Assembly: GCF_023898315.1 (NCBI RefSeq)
Contig: NC_064622.1
Location: 359,271,234-359,335,233 of the forward strand
DNA length: 64,000 bases
Direction of reading: 5' to 3'
Origin: Schistocerca nitens
Taxonomy: Eukaryota; Arthropoda; Insecta; Orthoptera; Acrididae
Part shown: piece by piece, positions 11,798-22,091 of the stretch
Numbering within the stretch: the stretch's first letter is position 1
How the letters are laid out: the number at the start of each line of letters is the position of its first letter
Notes under the pieces: model-generated
The model's input: the letters and a program-made list of their open reading frames with translations, nothing else
Told to the model about the DNA's origin: nothing
The model's database searches: none
Translations under genes and position numbers: made by a program

Positions 11798-13147
11798 CGA
11801 GGGTTATCATAAAAGTAAAGTCTCCCATTTTTTTAAATAAGTATATAGACCTGTTTATTTCTACAATGGTTTACAGCTTGAACATTAGCTATTTTTCGAC
11901 ATAATCACCATTTCTGTCGATGCATTTTTGTAGACGCTGTGGCAGTTTTTGTATGTCCATGTCATACCAGCTCGCCGCCATGCTGTTAAGAAAGTTATGA
12001 ACCTCTTCTTTCACCTCGTCGTCGGAGCTGAATCGCTTTCCGGCCAAATGTTCTTTAAGCCTAGGGAACAGGTGATAGTCACTGGGCGCCAAGTCAGGAC
12101 TATAGGGCGGATGGGTGATTATGTTCCACTGAAACTGTTGCAGGAGAGCAACGGTTTGCCGAGCGATGTGTGGGCGAGCGTTGTCATGGAGAATGTGTAC
12201 GCCCTTGCACAACATTCCTCTTCTCTGGCTCTGAATTGGCCGTTTGAGTTTTTTCACAGTACCTGTCAGCGTTAATTGTGGTCCCAGTGGGCATTACGTC
12301 GGCCAACAATACCCCTTTCCGATCCCAGGAAACAGTTGTCATGACTTTACCGGCAGACTGTGTTTGTTTGAATTTCCGCTGCTTTGGCGAAGAAGGATGC
12401 CGCCACTGGCGTGATTGTTGCTTGGTCTCAGGTGTAAAGTGGTATGCCCAGGTTTCGTCACCCGTGACAATTGAGTCCAGAAAGTTGTCCTGTTCAGCTG
12501 CAAGGCGGTGAAGAAATGCGCGATAAGCATCAACTCGCTGCCGCATATGGTCCTCAGTCAGCATGCGTGGCACCCATCTTGCGCACACCTTCCTGTAGTT
12601 CAATGTTTCCGTTAAAATTCTGTGAGCGGTGCTTCGGGAAACCTCGGGAACCAACGTGCAGAGATCATCCAGGGTGATCCGCAGATCTTCACGCATGCTT
12701 CGCTCAACCTCCAACACTGTCTACTCAGAAATTGACGGTCTCCCGCTACTTTGTTCGTCGTGAATTTCGATCCGACCAGCTGCAAACTCTCTACACCACT
12801 TACGAACGTTTTTGACATCCATGCACGACTCACCATACACTTCCGTCAATTGGCGATGGATTTCAATAGGCGCAGTGCCCTTTGCGTTCAAAAACCGAAT
12901 AACTGCGCGCAATTCGCACTTGGCGGTAACATCCAACGGGAGCTCCATTCTCAACAGCTGCCAAGCCAAGACTGAGCGCCTCAGCGGGTACCTGCACAAT
13001 TGAAGGAGGAAGATATCCTAGACTCGGCGTGCGCATGTTTATACTCAGCGCGTGAAGCACTCTTCATAACAGTGTGACCAACTGCCACACAAACAGAGTT
13101 CCGTACTTATAAAAAAATAGGAGACCTTACTTTTGGGATTACCCTCG
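11798..13147 (-). mobile_element. Mariner transposon, complete ends, 1,350 bp
   Basis: Inverted terminal repeats CGAGGGTTATCATAAAAGTA (left) and TTACTTTTGGGATTACCCTCG (right, shown from 13127) bound the unit, with TA at 11796-11797 and 13148-13149 as target duplication. Length and content are those of a typical mariner with a single transposase gene of about 345 codons on the minus strand. This is one of the best-preserved DNA transposons in the window, but its gene has an in-frame stop and a frameshift. Confidence 0.93.
11889..12999 (-). pseudogene. Mariner transposase with one amber stop and one frameshift
   Basis: DDD-type transposase read on the minus strand. The N-terminal part (12999 down to 12721) has the paired helix-turn-helix region, including IRFLNAKGTAPIEIHRQL and GRPSISE. 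A TAG at 12721-12723 then interrupts the same frame, which continues to about 12260 with VSRSTAHRIL, WVPRMLTEDHMRQR (the WVPHxL linker type) and the first catalytic block IVTGDETW. A deletion near 12255 shifts frame into the last part (12257-11889), with ILHDNARPHIARQT (second Asp) and THPPYSPDLAPSDYHLFPRL (third Asp). All three catalytic aspartates are present. The family is the one that also gave rise to vertebrate SETMAR transposase domains. Confidence 0.92.
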
Positions 13148-13233
13148 TATATTGCGTACGCGATACCACCGCAACCTATATATATACTGTATATATATGC
13201 TTATCGCTGTCCAATGACGTTTGTCACATCAGT

Positions 13234-13750
13234 GCACAGTAATTATAAAGTTAAATGTTTAATTCATGATGCATCACGCTAAGGTAATTCAAAGCACTGA
13301 AAATGATTCTCAAATTTTTTTCTGCAAAGGGAGATTGAGCACAACTGTTCATTCACTTTGGCACAGCTAACAGTAAAACACAGAATATATAATTTACCAA
13401 TGTACATCGCTTTCACTGACTCTGAAAAAAAAAAACATTCGAGAGAGTGTACAGAGTGAAGCTATTTCAAGTCTTAATGAACGAGTCTCTCATAAAATCT
13501 AGTAAGAGCAATAGATAGTATGTACAAGAAAACGAATATCTGAATTCTAGATGATACCACACAAGCCGAGTCAGCCCGCGGCTTTAGACAAGAGTGGCTT
13601 CTGTCATCCATACCATTTCATTTTTATACCTCATGTCTTTAATGAGTGGCAGAATAGACAAAAAACATAAGGGGAAAAAAACGACGCGCCACGAAGGAAC
13701 TATATAAATGGGAAGGAAATCAGTAGATGTGACGTACATATACAAACAGC
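13234..13750. other. Intergenic stretch
   Basis: AT-rich sequence without recognisable coding potential or terminal repeats. Confidence 0.4.
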
Positions 13751-13819
13751 TAATTACAATTGCAGAAAAATTGGATTTATTCAAGACAGAGAGATTCACA
13801 AAGTGAGCAAGTCAGTAAC

Positions 13820-14370
13820 GCGTTGGTCCACCTCTTGCCCTTAGCCAAGCAGTTATTTGGCCTGAAGAATATTGTGCCAAATTCTCTTCAATTAGCGCAT
13901 TACATCGTCAAAATCCCGAGGTGGTTGGAGGGCCCTCCCCCTAATGCTCCAAACATTCTCAGTTGGGGAGAAATCTAGCCACGTTCCTGGTCAATGTAGG
14001 GTTTGGCAAGCACAAAGACAAGCAGTAGAAACTCTCGCTGTGTGCGCGAGAGCGTTATCTTGCTGAAATGTAAACCCAGTGTGTCATGCCATGAATTGTA
14101 ACGAAACAGGTAGTAGATTATCGTCGATGTACGGCTGTGCTGTAAGGGTGCCGAGGATGACATCCAGAGGGGTCCTGCTATGAAAAAAAAGGCACCCCAG
14201 ACCATCACGCCTGGTTGTCGAACCGTGTGGCGGGCGATAGTGAGGTTGGCATATCACCGCTGTCCAGGGCATCTGCAGACACGTCTTCACTGGTCATTGG
14301 GGCTCAGTTCGAAGCGGGACTCGTCACTGAAGGCAGTTACACTACAGTCAGTGAGATCCCAGGCCTAAGA
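13820..14370 (-). pseudogene. Tc1-like transposase fragment
   Basis: Minus-strand frames 14290-14084 and 14208-13975 overlap. The first reads DGLGCLFFHSRTPLDVILGT then LTAQPYIDDNLLPVSLQFMA; the second starts MMVWGAFFF. These match the Tc1 stretch VMVWGxxxxxGRTPLxxxxGTLTAQRYxDxxLxP. Downstream (lower coordinates) the catalytic block is unreadable through frame changes. No terminal repeats were found. Confidence 0.7.
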
Positions 14371-14689
14371 CACATGAACACTGCCAGAGTATAAATTTGT
14401 TTACACAGATGGGGGGACAAGGAAATTACACATCCCTGCCACTTTTTATGCCTGCTTTCTCCGCTGTCATGCCTCTCTCAACCCACAGTCGGCCTAAATT
14501 TGCAATTGTTTGGTCAAATAGCAAATCTGATTCACCACACGCCTGCCGACCTTTGAGATTCTACACTGAAGTGGCAAAGAAACTGGTATAGGCATGCGTA
14601 TTCAAATAGAGAGATACAGGCAAAATTTTGCGGTCGGGAACGCCTATATAAGACAAGTGTCTGGTGGAGTTGTTCGATCGGTTACTGCT

Positions 14690-15960
14690 GCTACAATGAC
14701 AGGTTATCTAGATTTAAGTGAATTTGAACATGGTATTATAATAGGCGCACGAGCGATGGGACATAGCTTCTCAGAGGTATCGATGAAGGTGCGACCATTT
14801 CACGAATACGCCGCGAGGGGTAGCCGTGCGGCCTAAGGCGCCTTGCCACGATTCGCGTGGCTACCCCTGTCGGAGGTTCGAGTCCTCCCTCGGCCATGGG
14901 TGTGAGTGTTGTTCAAAGCGTAAGTTAATTTAAGTTAGATTAAGTAGTGTGTAAGCCTAGGGACCGATGACCTCAGCAGTTTGGTCCCATAGGAACTTAC
15001 CACAAACACAAACAATTTGTCGAGTGTACCGTGAATATCAGGAATCTGGTAAAACATCAAATCCCCGACATCGCTGCAGCCGGAAACAGATCCTGCAAGA
15101 ACGGGACTAGCGACGACTGAGGAGAATTGTTCAACGTGACGGAAGTGCAACCCTTCTGTAAATTGCTGCAGATTTCAAAGCTGGGCCATCAACAAGTGTC
15201 AGCGTGCGAAACATTCAACGAAATATCATCGATATGGGCTTTCTGAGCCGAAGGCCCACTCCTGTACTCTTGAACTGCACGACAGGGACCGATAACCTCA
15301 GCAATTTGGTCCCATAAGGAAAAAAAAAAAAAACTCCATGACATAAAGTTTTACGTCACGCCTGGGCCAGTCAACACCGTCATTGGACTATCGATGACTG
15401 AACACATGTTGCCTGGTCAGATGAGTCTCGTTTCAAATTGTATCGAGCGGATGGACGTGTACTGGTGTGGAGACAACTTCATTAATCTATGGACCTTACA
15501 TGTCAGCAGGTGACTGTTCAAACTGGCGGAGGCTCTACAATGGTGTGGGGCGTGTGCAGTTGGAGTGTTATGGGATACGACTCTGACAGGTGACACGTAC
15601 GTAAGCAACCTGTTTGATCACCTGCATCCATTTATGTCTATTGTGCATTCCGACGGACTCAAACGGTTCCCTCAGGACAGTGCGACACCCCACACATTCA
15701 GAATTACTACAGAGTGGCTACAGGAACACTCTTCTGAGCTTAAACACGTCCGCTGGCCACCAAACTCCCCAATTATGAACATTACTGAGCGTATCTGGGA
15801 TTCCTTGGACCGTGCTATTCAGAAGAGATCTTCTCCCCTTCATATCTTATGGATTTATGAACAGTCCTGCAGGATTCATGGTGTCATTTCCCTCCAGCGC
15901 TACTTCAGATATGAGTACATGTCACGTCGTGTTGCGGTACTCCTGAGTGCTCGCGGGGCC
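14690..15960 (+). pseudogene. Tc1-like transposase, broken and SINE-interrupted
   Basis: Start region at 14697 gives MTGYLDLSEFEHGIIIGARA, a typical Tc1 N-terminus leading into a helix-turn-helix. Coding resemblance resumes after the SINE (VYREYQESGKTSNPRH near 15028-15080) and continues with many frame changes. The catalytic end is best seen in the frame 15565-16008: DGLKRFPQDSATPHTFRITT (second Asp replaced or shifted; the pattern should be QQDxAxPH) and WPPNSPIMNITERIWDSLDR, where the family has SPDLNPIEHxWD. Here the Asp of SPD is Ile, so catalysis would be lost. Confidence 0.75.
14797..15023 (+). mobile_element. SINE family B copy inside the Tc1 element
   Basis: The body at about 14806-15014 has a tRNA-like head (GAGGGGTAGCCGTGCGGCC), a B-box GGTTCGAGTCC at 14875-14885, CCCTCGGCCATGGGTGTGAG, then GACCGATGACCTCAGCAGTT and a tail with TGGTCCCATAGGAAC. 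The flanks ATTTCACGA (14797-14805) and ATTTGTCGA (15015-15023) probably are a target duplication with two mismatches. The head differs from family A, but the middle module GATGACCTCAG...GTCCCATAG is shared. Confidence 0.85.
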
Positions 15961-16269
15961 CGCACGATATCAGGCAGGTGTACTAGTTGCTTTGGCTCTT
16001 CTGTGTAAAATACTATAGTGAAGGATTAGCAAGAACGCCACTGCTGAAAATGAGGAAGCTGTGCAGGTGGCAGCTCTGAACCGAGCGGGCTGTTGCCACA
16101 TAAATCGTATTAGCGGTAGAAGTCTGTCCGGTGGTAGTAATTTCTTCATAACGCTACTTGGACGGAATGAGACTGCGACAGGAGCGTGCGTTACGGTGGG
16201 TGACGAAGAAAAAGGCTGCTACTCGTAGGCAGAAGATAGGAACACAAGGGGTAGGAGAACTCATGGATT

Positions 16270-16775
16270 TTTCCCGGTTTATTCTTAAACAGCCTTTCGT
16301 TTTTGTTTTTCGGTCAGTTTTTGGGCCCTGTCTGTGCCTACGACCTTAGCGGTTCCAACCTCGCCAACCGACAACCCGTCGGTACGGCCCTGGACGTGTT
16401 GCAGTATGTCTTCCCAAAGTGTCACATACGTGCTCGATGTGGATTAAGTGGGAGGGGAGGGGGGACGGGAGGGTCAATCCATTCGCCTGCTCATTTCGAG
16501 GCGGTCGTACGTTGTCATCCAAGAAAGTGAAGCCCAATGCACCTCTGAAACGACGCTCATGGGGAAGGAGTACGTTGTCACAATAACGTTGAACAGTGAG
16601 TGTACTGTGTTGGAAGATTTGGAGGTCAGTACACCCATGTAACCTTATGCCTCCCCATATCATAACACTTGAACCACCAAACAGATCACACCCGACACTG
16701 TTCCTGGGTGCTTCACGTACCATCATACGTTGAGAGGTAGGATCACGTATTGCAATCAGGAACATCGTCAAACAT
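16270..16775 (-). pseudogene. Tc1-like transposase fragment
   Basis: Minus-strand frame 16771-16346 contains VMIWGGIRLHGCTDLQIFQ, LTVQRYCDNVLLPH, a FLDDNVRPPRNEQANG block (second Asp) and HIEHVCDTLGRHTATR, where the family has NPIEHVWDALGRRIAxR. The third block's SPDLN is altered to HLIH, so the active site is broken. No ends were recognised. Confidence 0.75.
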
Positions 16776-16889
16776 TATAATTTTGGTGGTCCAGTGAGGC
16801 ATAATATTGCATAGTCGTACTGACCTCAAAATCTTTGGTTAGGGTCCATTCAATGGTTAATGTTTTTGTGACAATGTGCTCCCCCTCAT

Positions 16890-17150
16890 GTGCACCCTTT
16901 CAGGAGTACTTCATGGATGACAATGCGCGTCCGCACCGAACTGCGCAGGTGGAGCTGCTATTGGAACGAGAAGATATTCGGCGAATGGACTAATCTGCCA
17001 GTTCCCCCGAGTTAAACCCCATCAAGTACATGTGGGATGCTTTGGGGAGACGTACTGCAACACGTCTACATGCGCCAATGACCATCCAGTACTTGTCAAC
17101 CGCGCTGGTGGAGCAATGGAACGTTCTACCATGTGAACTCCTTACCTAAC
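16890..17150 (+). pseudogene. Tc1-like transposase C-terminal fragment, opposite orientation
   Basis: The plus strand near 16909 reads FMDDNARPHRTAQVELLLER, then a stop, then SSPELNPIKYMWDALGRRTA and a C-terminal stretch ending VEQWNVLP near 17130. This is the same Tc1 subfamily as the preceding minus-strand fragment but faces the other way. The aspartate of SPDLNP is Glu here. Confidence 0.72.
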
Positions 17151-17299
17151 CGGTAGGAACAAAATTTCGGCTTAGTAAGTTTAGTGCAACAGTAAAAGAA
17201 GAAGAAATCTACATTTTTAAATAGCGGATTAGTTTTATTATAAAAAGCAGTTTAAGAAAGAAAACACAAATAACAAAATCAAAACAATTTGGAATATTA

Positions 17300-18886
17300 T
17301 TACAAGGGAGACAGGACAACCAAGAGTACAGGGTGATGGCATTACCATAAATGCGAATGGAAACTTGACAAACAACAGGGCGGAAGTCGAAAACATTTTG
17401 AATAATCATTTTTTAAATGTAGTAGAGAAAATAGGATCTAAATGTTCATTAGAAGAAGCAAGGCAGTTAATGGAAGAGGCCTTACCCACACCATTTGATA
17501 GAATTGAAATTCCACCCACCTCTCCCTCTGAAAGTAGGAAGATAGTAAACTTTCACAAGAATAAAAGCTCACATGGAATTGATGGCATTTCCAGCAGGAT
17601 AATAAAAGCTTGTTCCCAAGAGATAAGTGGGATTCTTAACCACATATGTAATAGCGCTCTGAAGCAGGGTATTTTCCCAGATAGACTGAAGTATGCCATT
17701 GTTAAACCACTGCATAAAAAAGGTGATACGTCTGATGTCAACAACTACCGCCCAATCTCTCTTATGACTGCCTTATCCAAAATTCTTGAAAAAGTAATGT
17801 ATTGTACAATAGCTTCACATCTTTCTAAAAATGAAGTTTGAACAAAATGACAGTTTGGTTCCCAGAAAAGTTTTTCAACGGAAGATGCTATATATACTTT
17901 CACTAATGAAATATTAAATGCTCTGAGTAACCGTAAGTCACCCGTTGGGATTTTTTGTGAACTCTCAAAGGCTTTTGATTGTGTAAATCATGGAATACTT
18001 CTAGATAAGCTCAAGTACTGTGGTATGAATGGGACAGAGCTCAAATGGTTTAAATCATAGCTAACTGGAAGAGTGCAGAAAGTTGAAATAAGCAGTTTAC
18101 ATAAAATGCAAAAAACTGGTGATTTCTCAAACTGGGGAACAATCATGAATGGGGTGCCGCAAGGTTCGGTCTTGGGTCCTCTGCTGTTGTTAATATATAT
18201 TACTGACTTGCCATTCTATATTCACGAAGATGCAAAGCTGGTACTTTTTGCTGATGATACAATTAACTGGTGAAATTGTAAACGATGTTTTTCAGAAAAT
18301 CATTAAGTGGTTCTCTGCAAATGGGCTCTTGTCAAACTTTGACGAAACGCAGTACATACAGTTCCACACAGCAAGTGGAATGACACCATTAACAAATACA
18401 GACTTCGATCAGAATTCGGTAGCTAAGGTAGAATATTCTCTGCTTTCGAATGGCATCTGGGGAATCTCATCATTGAGTAAAAGAGTGTTCATTGCACAAA
18501 AGCGTGTAATCAGAATAATTGCTGGAGCTCATCCAAGATCATCCTGCAGACACTTATTTAAAGAGCTAGAGATCTTCACTGTAGCCTCACAATATATATA
18601 TTCACTTATGAAATTTGTTATTAACAATCCGAACGAATTCAAAAGTAATAGCAATGTACATGGCTACAACACTAGGAGAAAGTATGATCTTCACTACTCA
18701 AGGTTAAACCTAACTTTGTCTCAGAAGGAGGTAAATTATGCTGCCACAAAAGTCTTTGGTCACTTACCTAATAGCATCAAAAGTCTGACAGATAGCTATA
18801 TAGCATTTAAAAGGAAATTAAAAGAATTTCTTAATGATAACTCCTTGTACTCATTAGATGAATTTTTGGATATAGTAAGTGGGTAA
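17300..18886 (+). pseudogene. Jockey/CR1-like LINE reverse transcriptase, broken
   Basis: Reverse transcriptase of a non-LTR element. Frame one gives, in order, NKSSHGIDGISSRIIK, GIFPDRLKYAIVKPLHKKGD, VNNYRPISLMTALSKILEKV; it is cut by TGA at 17839-17841, a further TGA just after, and TAG near 18058. Within that interval CELSKAFDCVNHGILLDKLK is motif A; Glu stands where the family has the catalytic Asp (DLSKAFD). GVPQGSVLGPLLLLIYITDL is motif B and FADDT at 18247-18261 the catalytic box. A frameshift right after it moves to the frame 18230-18886, where PHPRSSCRHLFKELEI-like and NTRRKYDLHYSRLNLTLSQK segments form the usual C-terminus. Upstream homology begins only near 17300, so the copy is 5' truncated. 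Confidence 0.88.
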
Positions 18887-19055
18887 ATTTCCCCAACTCC
18901 CCCACAAAAAAATTAAGTGTCATGTCATATTTTGTGTAATGTAATATCTTGTATAGACACCTTTTATTAACCTGACATGTTCCACATCTTTACGAAGTGT
19001 CGTATTCATGATCTATGAAACAAGTACTAATCTAATCTAATCTAATCTCTGATCT
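18887..19055 (+). repeat. LINE 3' UTR and (TCTAA)n tail
   Basis: A short 3' UTR with TTAACCTGACATGTTCCAC and ATGATCTATGAAACAAGTAC leads into about four TCTAA units at 19029-19050. Short 3' repeats of this kind are used as template ends by CR1/Jockey-type LINEs. Confidence 0.7.
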
Positions 19056-19950
19056 AATGTATTTCATTGTTATAATTACATACCTATGCTTTTAAAACAT
19101 TGAGAATACAGGAAACCCATTACTTTACAAGAATACCGTACCCTCCAAAATTTCACACTGCCTTCTTTACTTTTACTGAGTAACACAGGCAAAGCCGCGA
19201 TGGGTAAATTGCAAATTTATTGTAAACCTTTATGTAGGGAAGAATCAAAGGAAAATAATATACATAGAACAAAATGGGCTATATGCTGTATTCAGATCAG
19301 TTTAAAAAACTATTGATAAATTCCTATGAAGTAGGCGTTGTACTAGACTGTAGCCGTAAAATTGGATAAATTGGAATGTTTCCCTATAATAATTCCTTTG
19401 ACTTTAAAAGAATACAGTGTTGATGCACTGTCTTCATCTGTCTTCATAGTAATTTCTCCTGACAGATGCACTGACTTTAACTTTACTATTATATTTATTG
19501 TACCAACGCTGGACTGATAGTGACTGTCATATGGCGTTCAACTGTTAGCCGTCTGCCTTCTTGTCACCCCTCCTACAAACTTCAAACTTAAAGCAAAAGC
19601 AGGCAGATTCGTACTTAGTTACTCCACTCCTTCATCACTCGTAGCTGTACCAAACAATTAATTAAAACTTCAAATATTGTCGTTTTAGTGAGTAAGATAA
19701 GTGGATTTGATTTACTGGCACATTAGTAAATCCTGCAGAGCATTAATTATTACCGCAAAAGAGCTTTTAGTATGTCATTTTTTATCAACTAAGACTCGAA
19801 AGATTGAAATTACTTTCCAGGAAATATTTGGAGTCTGACACGTCCCCCCTGTTCCACTGTCGGTGATGAGTAACCAGGGATACTAAGCAGAGGAAACAAA
19901 ACTATATCAATTTAATCCTAGCTATGCTAACGGGGATAATAATCAGCCAC
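19056..19950. other. Intergenic AT-rich stretch
   Basis: No supported gene. Probably unique or highly diverged sequence between a LINE tail and a hAT-like terminus. Confidence 0.4.
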
Positions 19951-19951
19951 C

Positions 19952-20925
19952 CAGGGCCGGCCTTAGCTGTGCAAAACTTCCGTACGGGGCTCTCCCGCAA
20001 TCCCCCTCCCTGCCCCTCTCCAACGCAGGTTATATACCTTCGTCACGTTCAAAACAATTCTAAGTTTCGTCATTGACATACTACCAATATATCAAAAGAC
20101 TACAGAAGACCTACTATTATGACAGAAAAATAATTAATTGGAGAAGGAATCTTAATAGGTATGATAATTGCTAAAATGTTAATAATAAAAACTAACTTAG
20201 CTATGGGAATCATTCCAATTTAATATACACTTAAATGTTTTCATCGCTACTTTTCTGCTTTGCACACTTAACACAGAACTCCTTTTCCTTGCTTTTTGAC
20301 GAGCAAATTCATCAATAATATCTTCAGAATTCAGTTATGAATCCACTTCGTGCTCCACCGACAGCATGGCAAGAAAAGACAGGCGTTCTTGCGAGATGGT
20401 GCTTCTGGAATAATTCTTGATAAGCTTTAAACGTGCAAAACTCTTTCAGCGGAAGCAACAGTCACTGGCACCGTTATATAAATTCTGTAGGCAATATAAA
20501 TGTTGGGAAATGGATTTCGAATGTCATTCAAGTATTTCAGTATTGGCATACGAGTTTTCACATCCTCAGGCACCATTTCTCTGAACAATTTAATTTCTGT
20601 CAAAAGCTCTGATGCAACAATGTCTTTCGAACAGTCGCCATTTGTGTTTGCACTTAGTTCTTTCTCAAAGTTTTGACATAGCATTTTCAGTTCTTTGTCC
20701 TGTATGTATTTTAAACTTTCTGGAGAAAACAAAAAGCCGAATATTTTGGAATACTTAGCCACTTGGCCAAACCTTTCTTTCAAACTTTTTAACATTGTGT
20801 CAACGACAGAATAGAAAAAAATCGATTTTGTATTTCTCTTTTGAAGGTTAAGCTCTGCAAACCATGTCGTCCCCTCAGATGCTGGCAATCCTGAAAATGG
20901 GCTAGGGAACATTGATCTATTCCGA
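19952..20925 (-). pseudogene. hAT-like transposase C-terminal part
   Basis: Minus-strand frame 21056-20427 has its convincing part after about 20925: SVVDTMLKSLKERFGQVAKY, then a lysine-rich helix region, and PNIYIAYRIYITVPVTVASA ending SAERVLHV. The hAT dimerisation motif is usually PNxxxAxRILLTIPVTVASAERSFSKLKLIKxxLRSTM, and the adjoining sequence down to about 20340 continues it in another frame (LKLIKNYSRSTISQERL). Thus a single frameshift near 20430 breaks the end of the gene. CAGGGCCGGCCTTAGCTG at 19953 resembles a hAT terminus. It is similar to the ZMYM-like hAT proteins of insects. The N-terminal BED finger is not seen. Confidence 0.72.
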
Positions 20926-20949
20926 AACAGCACGAAAGACAGTAGATAA

Positions 20950-21030
20950 GTAAAACACAAACACACACACACACAAGTAACAGAGATACTTATCACACAC
21001 GCACACACACAAGTAACAGAGATACTTACG
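20950..21030. repeat. CA microsatellite with a duplicated 26-bp unit
   Basis: A CA-rich run is followed by AAGTAACAGAGATACTTA, and the block repeats about 37 bp later (near 20983 and 21021). On the minus strand each copy begins with GTAAGTAT or ATAAGTAT, so one copy matches a splice donor consensus. Confidence 0.6.
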
Positions 21031-21159
21031 TAAAAGTTCAGTGTCATCGTCAGCATCAGCCTGTGATGGGGTAACGTTCGCTGCCAACCCTCAGTTTCCG
21101 AAAATAGGATAGGACTTTCAACATTAACCAGGGTCTCCTTAAACTGGCGCCATTCATCA

Positions 21160-21720
21160 GCCTTAAACCATCAGCATAATAATCTGCAATTGCTGAAAAT
21201 ACAGACAAAAACAAGAATGTATATAGAAATGTGACTTACGTTCAAGATTTTCATCCTCCCCAACATATCGCAGTAAAAGAGCAAACACCTCATCATCAAA
21301 GACGTTTGGTGGGACACTGTCCTCGTCGACAACCTCCTCGAAATGAGGACGCCTGCTGCTGATGCTGCAGGGTGACCTCTTCATGACGATGGTGAATTCT
21401 ACTAGTAGGGAGAGATGCTGGAAGGGGACTGAGGAGAAAGGACAGTAAAGCCTGTATGCTTCTAGCTTTCTCCAGGAGTGGATGCATGCCATTACAGCTC
21501 CATAGAGGGAACGTGTTTGTGGTACAAGATACATGAAAGCTAGTTTTAAAATTGTATATAATCGAGTGAAATAGTATTCTTACAGTATTCATTGCACATA
21601 TGTAACAATTCTTTTTCTCTTCCAGTCTACAGCGATGCAGTGGAGGACGTCCATACCTTTGCAGATCTCTTAGCAGGGACATTCTTGAAAATATCCCAAT
21701 CCCATAAAGATTCTCATCAC
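21160..21720 (-). other. Possible exon-like coding scraps, unidentified
   Basis: The minus-strand frame 21534-21163 contains PHFEEVVDEDSVPPNVFDDE and VFALLLRYVGEDENLER. At the end of that stretch the DNA reads GAACGTAAGTCA, a textbook splice donor. It lies upstream of the hAT-like part on the same strand and could be an upstream exon of the same transposon gene or a domesticated relative. I do not recognise the domain. Confidence 0.35.
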
Positions 21721-22090
21721 CTTTTATATAAAAGTTGAGTCTGTATGATCAAAATTTCGAAGTAATGTCACTAGATCTCCCAAAATCATTCTGTCGTCTT
21801 TCCAGTTGATCGGCTCAACCATCACACTTTTTCGCGTTTTGAGGCAGCTGATGTCTCTGAAAGATTCATCTACGGCCACGACTGTTGAAAGTTATGTGAA
21901 CTAATCCAACACATGGTATATATTTTTTTGTAAGAAAACATATTTATTCTTTCACCATCTTGTTTTTTGTGTTCGAGGCAAATATATTGAGTGAAACAAA
22001 ATAAGTAGTTCATTATGTAGGACATAATTTTTATGAGGGAAAAACATTAACTGTCACCAATTTTGACGAACAAATATATATATTTCTTAA
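21720..22090. other. Intergenic stretch
   Basis: No gene recognised. A minus-strand frame near 21730-21900 (with KTRKSVMVEPINWKDDRMIL) could belong to the exon-like scraps to its left, but nothing identifies it. Confidence 0.3.
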
Positions 22091-22091
22091 A

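Larger units (their letters stand above)
10708..13233 (-). mobile_element. Tc1-like element split by a mariner
   Basis: The left terminus (from 10708, after TA at 10706-10707) reads CTGTGGTGACAAAAGTCATG. The right terminus near 13215-13233 reads TGACGTTTGTCACATCAG, its inverted counterpart. The part 10708-11797 is a decayed minus-strand Tc1 transposase region; the N-terminal end is visible in the frame 11469-11684 (MVVGARRMAHSISEIVRELN, a helix-turn-helix start). The last 85 bp (13148-13233) lie beyond the inserted mariner. Without the insert the element is about 1.17 kb, somewhat short for the family. The right-hand TA seems to have decayed. Confidence 0.82.
14564..16005 (+). mobile_element. 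Tc1-like element carrying a SINE
   Basis: Ends are inverted repeats: left CACTGAAGTGGCAAAGAAAC from 14564, right ending GCTTTGGCTCTTCTGTG at 16005. TA at 14562-14563 and 16006-16007 is the target duplication. Inside, the plus strand carries a decayed transposase, interrupted at 14806-15014 by a SINE and at about 15283-15332 by a short SINE-like scrap ending in an A run. Without the inserts it would be close to 1.2 kb. Confidence 0.88.
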
